NCBI GenBank assembly: GCA_937891725.1
Contig: CALAHL010000812.1
Span: forward strand, 1-6,591
Length of the DNA stretch: 6,591 nt
Direction of reading: 5' to 3'
From: an uncultured Rhodospirillaceae bacterium
GTDB taxonomy: Bacteria; Pseudomonadota; Alphaproteobacteria; Thalassobaculales; Thalassobaculaceae
The notes under the pieces were generated by a model, which was given only the letters and a program-made list of their open reading frames with translations, searched no databases and was not told where the DNA came from. Below, in pieces: positions 6,456-6,591 of the stretch. Position 1 is the first letter of the stretch. Each line of letters opens with the position of its first letter. A program made the translations under genes and the position numbers.

Positions 6456-6591
6456 CTATTCTCGTGTCAGTGTTTCGGCATCGACCCGGTAAGCGGTCAC
6501 CGAGAAGCCAAGGGGATTTTCCCAAACGCGTGTCAGGGAGCGTTCGCGGCGGGGGGCAAACTCAAACCCGAGGACGAAGCCGCTCCGCGGC
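6456..6591 (-). CDS. virB8: VirB8, inner-membrane type IV secretion assembly factor (C-terminal 44 residues only)
   Basis: Reading into the right edge on the minus strand, a frame of 44 codons ends at TAG (6458-6456), 3 nt before virB9. The visible tail contains WENPLGFSVTAYRVDAE, the conserved C-terminal element of VirB8-type proteins (NPLGF.V..Y....E). VirB8 is a bitopic inner-membrane protein whose periplasmic domain nucleates assembly and contacts VirB9 and VirB10. The gene order virB8-virB9-virB10 is the standard one and supports the call despite the short fragment. The N-terminal domain and transmembrane helix are outside the window. Confidence 0.85.
   Translation of the reverse strand, partial: PRSGFVLGFEFAPRRERSLTRVWENPLGFSVTAYRVDAETLTRE

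Overview
The window looks like accessory DNA from a GC-rich alphaproteobacterium. The style of the VirB proteins and the GC-rich codon use suggest Rhodobacterales (Roseobacter-like), probably on a conjugative plasmid or integrative element. The taxonomy and the replicon type are inferences; no replication gene, relaxase or VirD4 coupling protein lies in the window. Every gene I can support is on the minus strand, so transcription runs from the right edge to the left edge.

Right half (6591 to 3140): the distal part of a P-type (VirB/VirD4-like) type IV secretion operon, in the order virB8 (only the last 44 codons), virB9, virB10, virB11. virB8/virB9 and virB9/virB10 are separated by 3 and 2 nt. 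virB10 and virB11 are separated by 110 nt, most of which (4163-4260) folds on paper into a nested three-way-junction structure ending just before the likely virB11 start. VirB9 and VirB10 build the outer-membrane core channel, VirB8 is an inner-membrane assembly factor, and VirB11 is the cytoplasmic hexameric ATPase.

Middle (3139 to 2339): a 126-bp intergenic region, then a compact FitAB/VapBC-type toxin-antitoxin pair. The region just upstream of the antitoxin carries a sigma70-like promoter (17-nt spacer), a palindrome lying wholly inside that spacer, and a strong AGGAGG ribosome binding site. The antitoxin is a ribbon-helix-helix protein and the toxin a PIN-domain ribonuclease with its acidic residues in place.

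Left (2342 to 1, running off the edge): a large MmeI/YeeA-type class I SAM-dependent adenine DNA methyltransferase, 780 codons visible. Its ATG overlaps the toxin stop as ATGA, so antitoxin, toxin and methyltransferase look like one translationally coupled operon under the toxin-antitoxin promoter. The N-terminal part shows no recognisable ExK nuclease motif. The last ~600-700 bases visible, covering the presumed target-recognition region, have about 50% GC against roughly 65-70% in the catalytic core.

Most interesting points: the coupling of a DNA methyltransferase to an autoregulated toxin-antitoxin promoter directly downstream of conjugation genes; the structured virB10-virB11 spacer; and the composition shift inside the methyltransferase.
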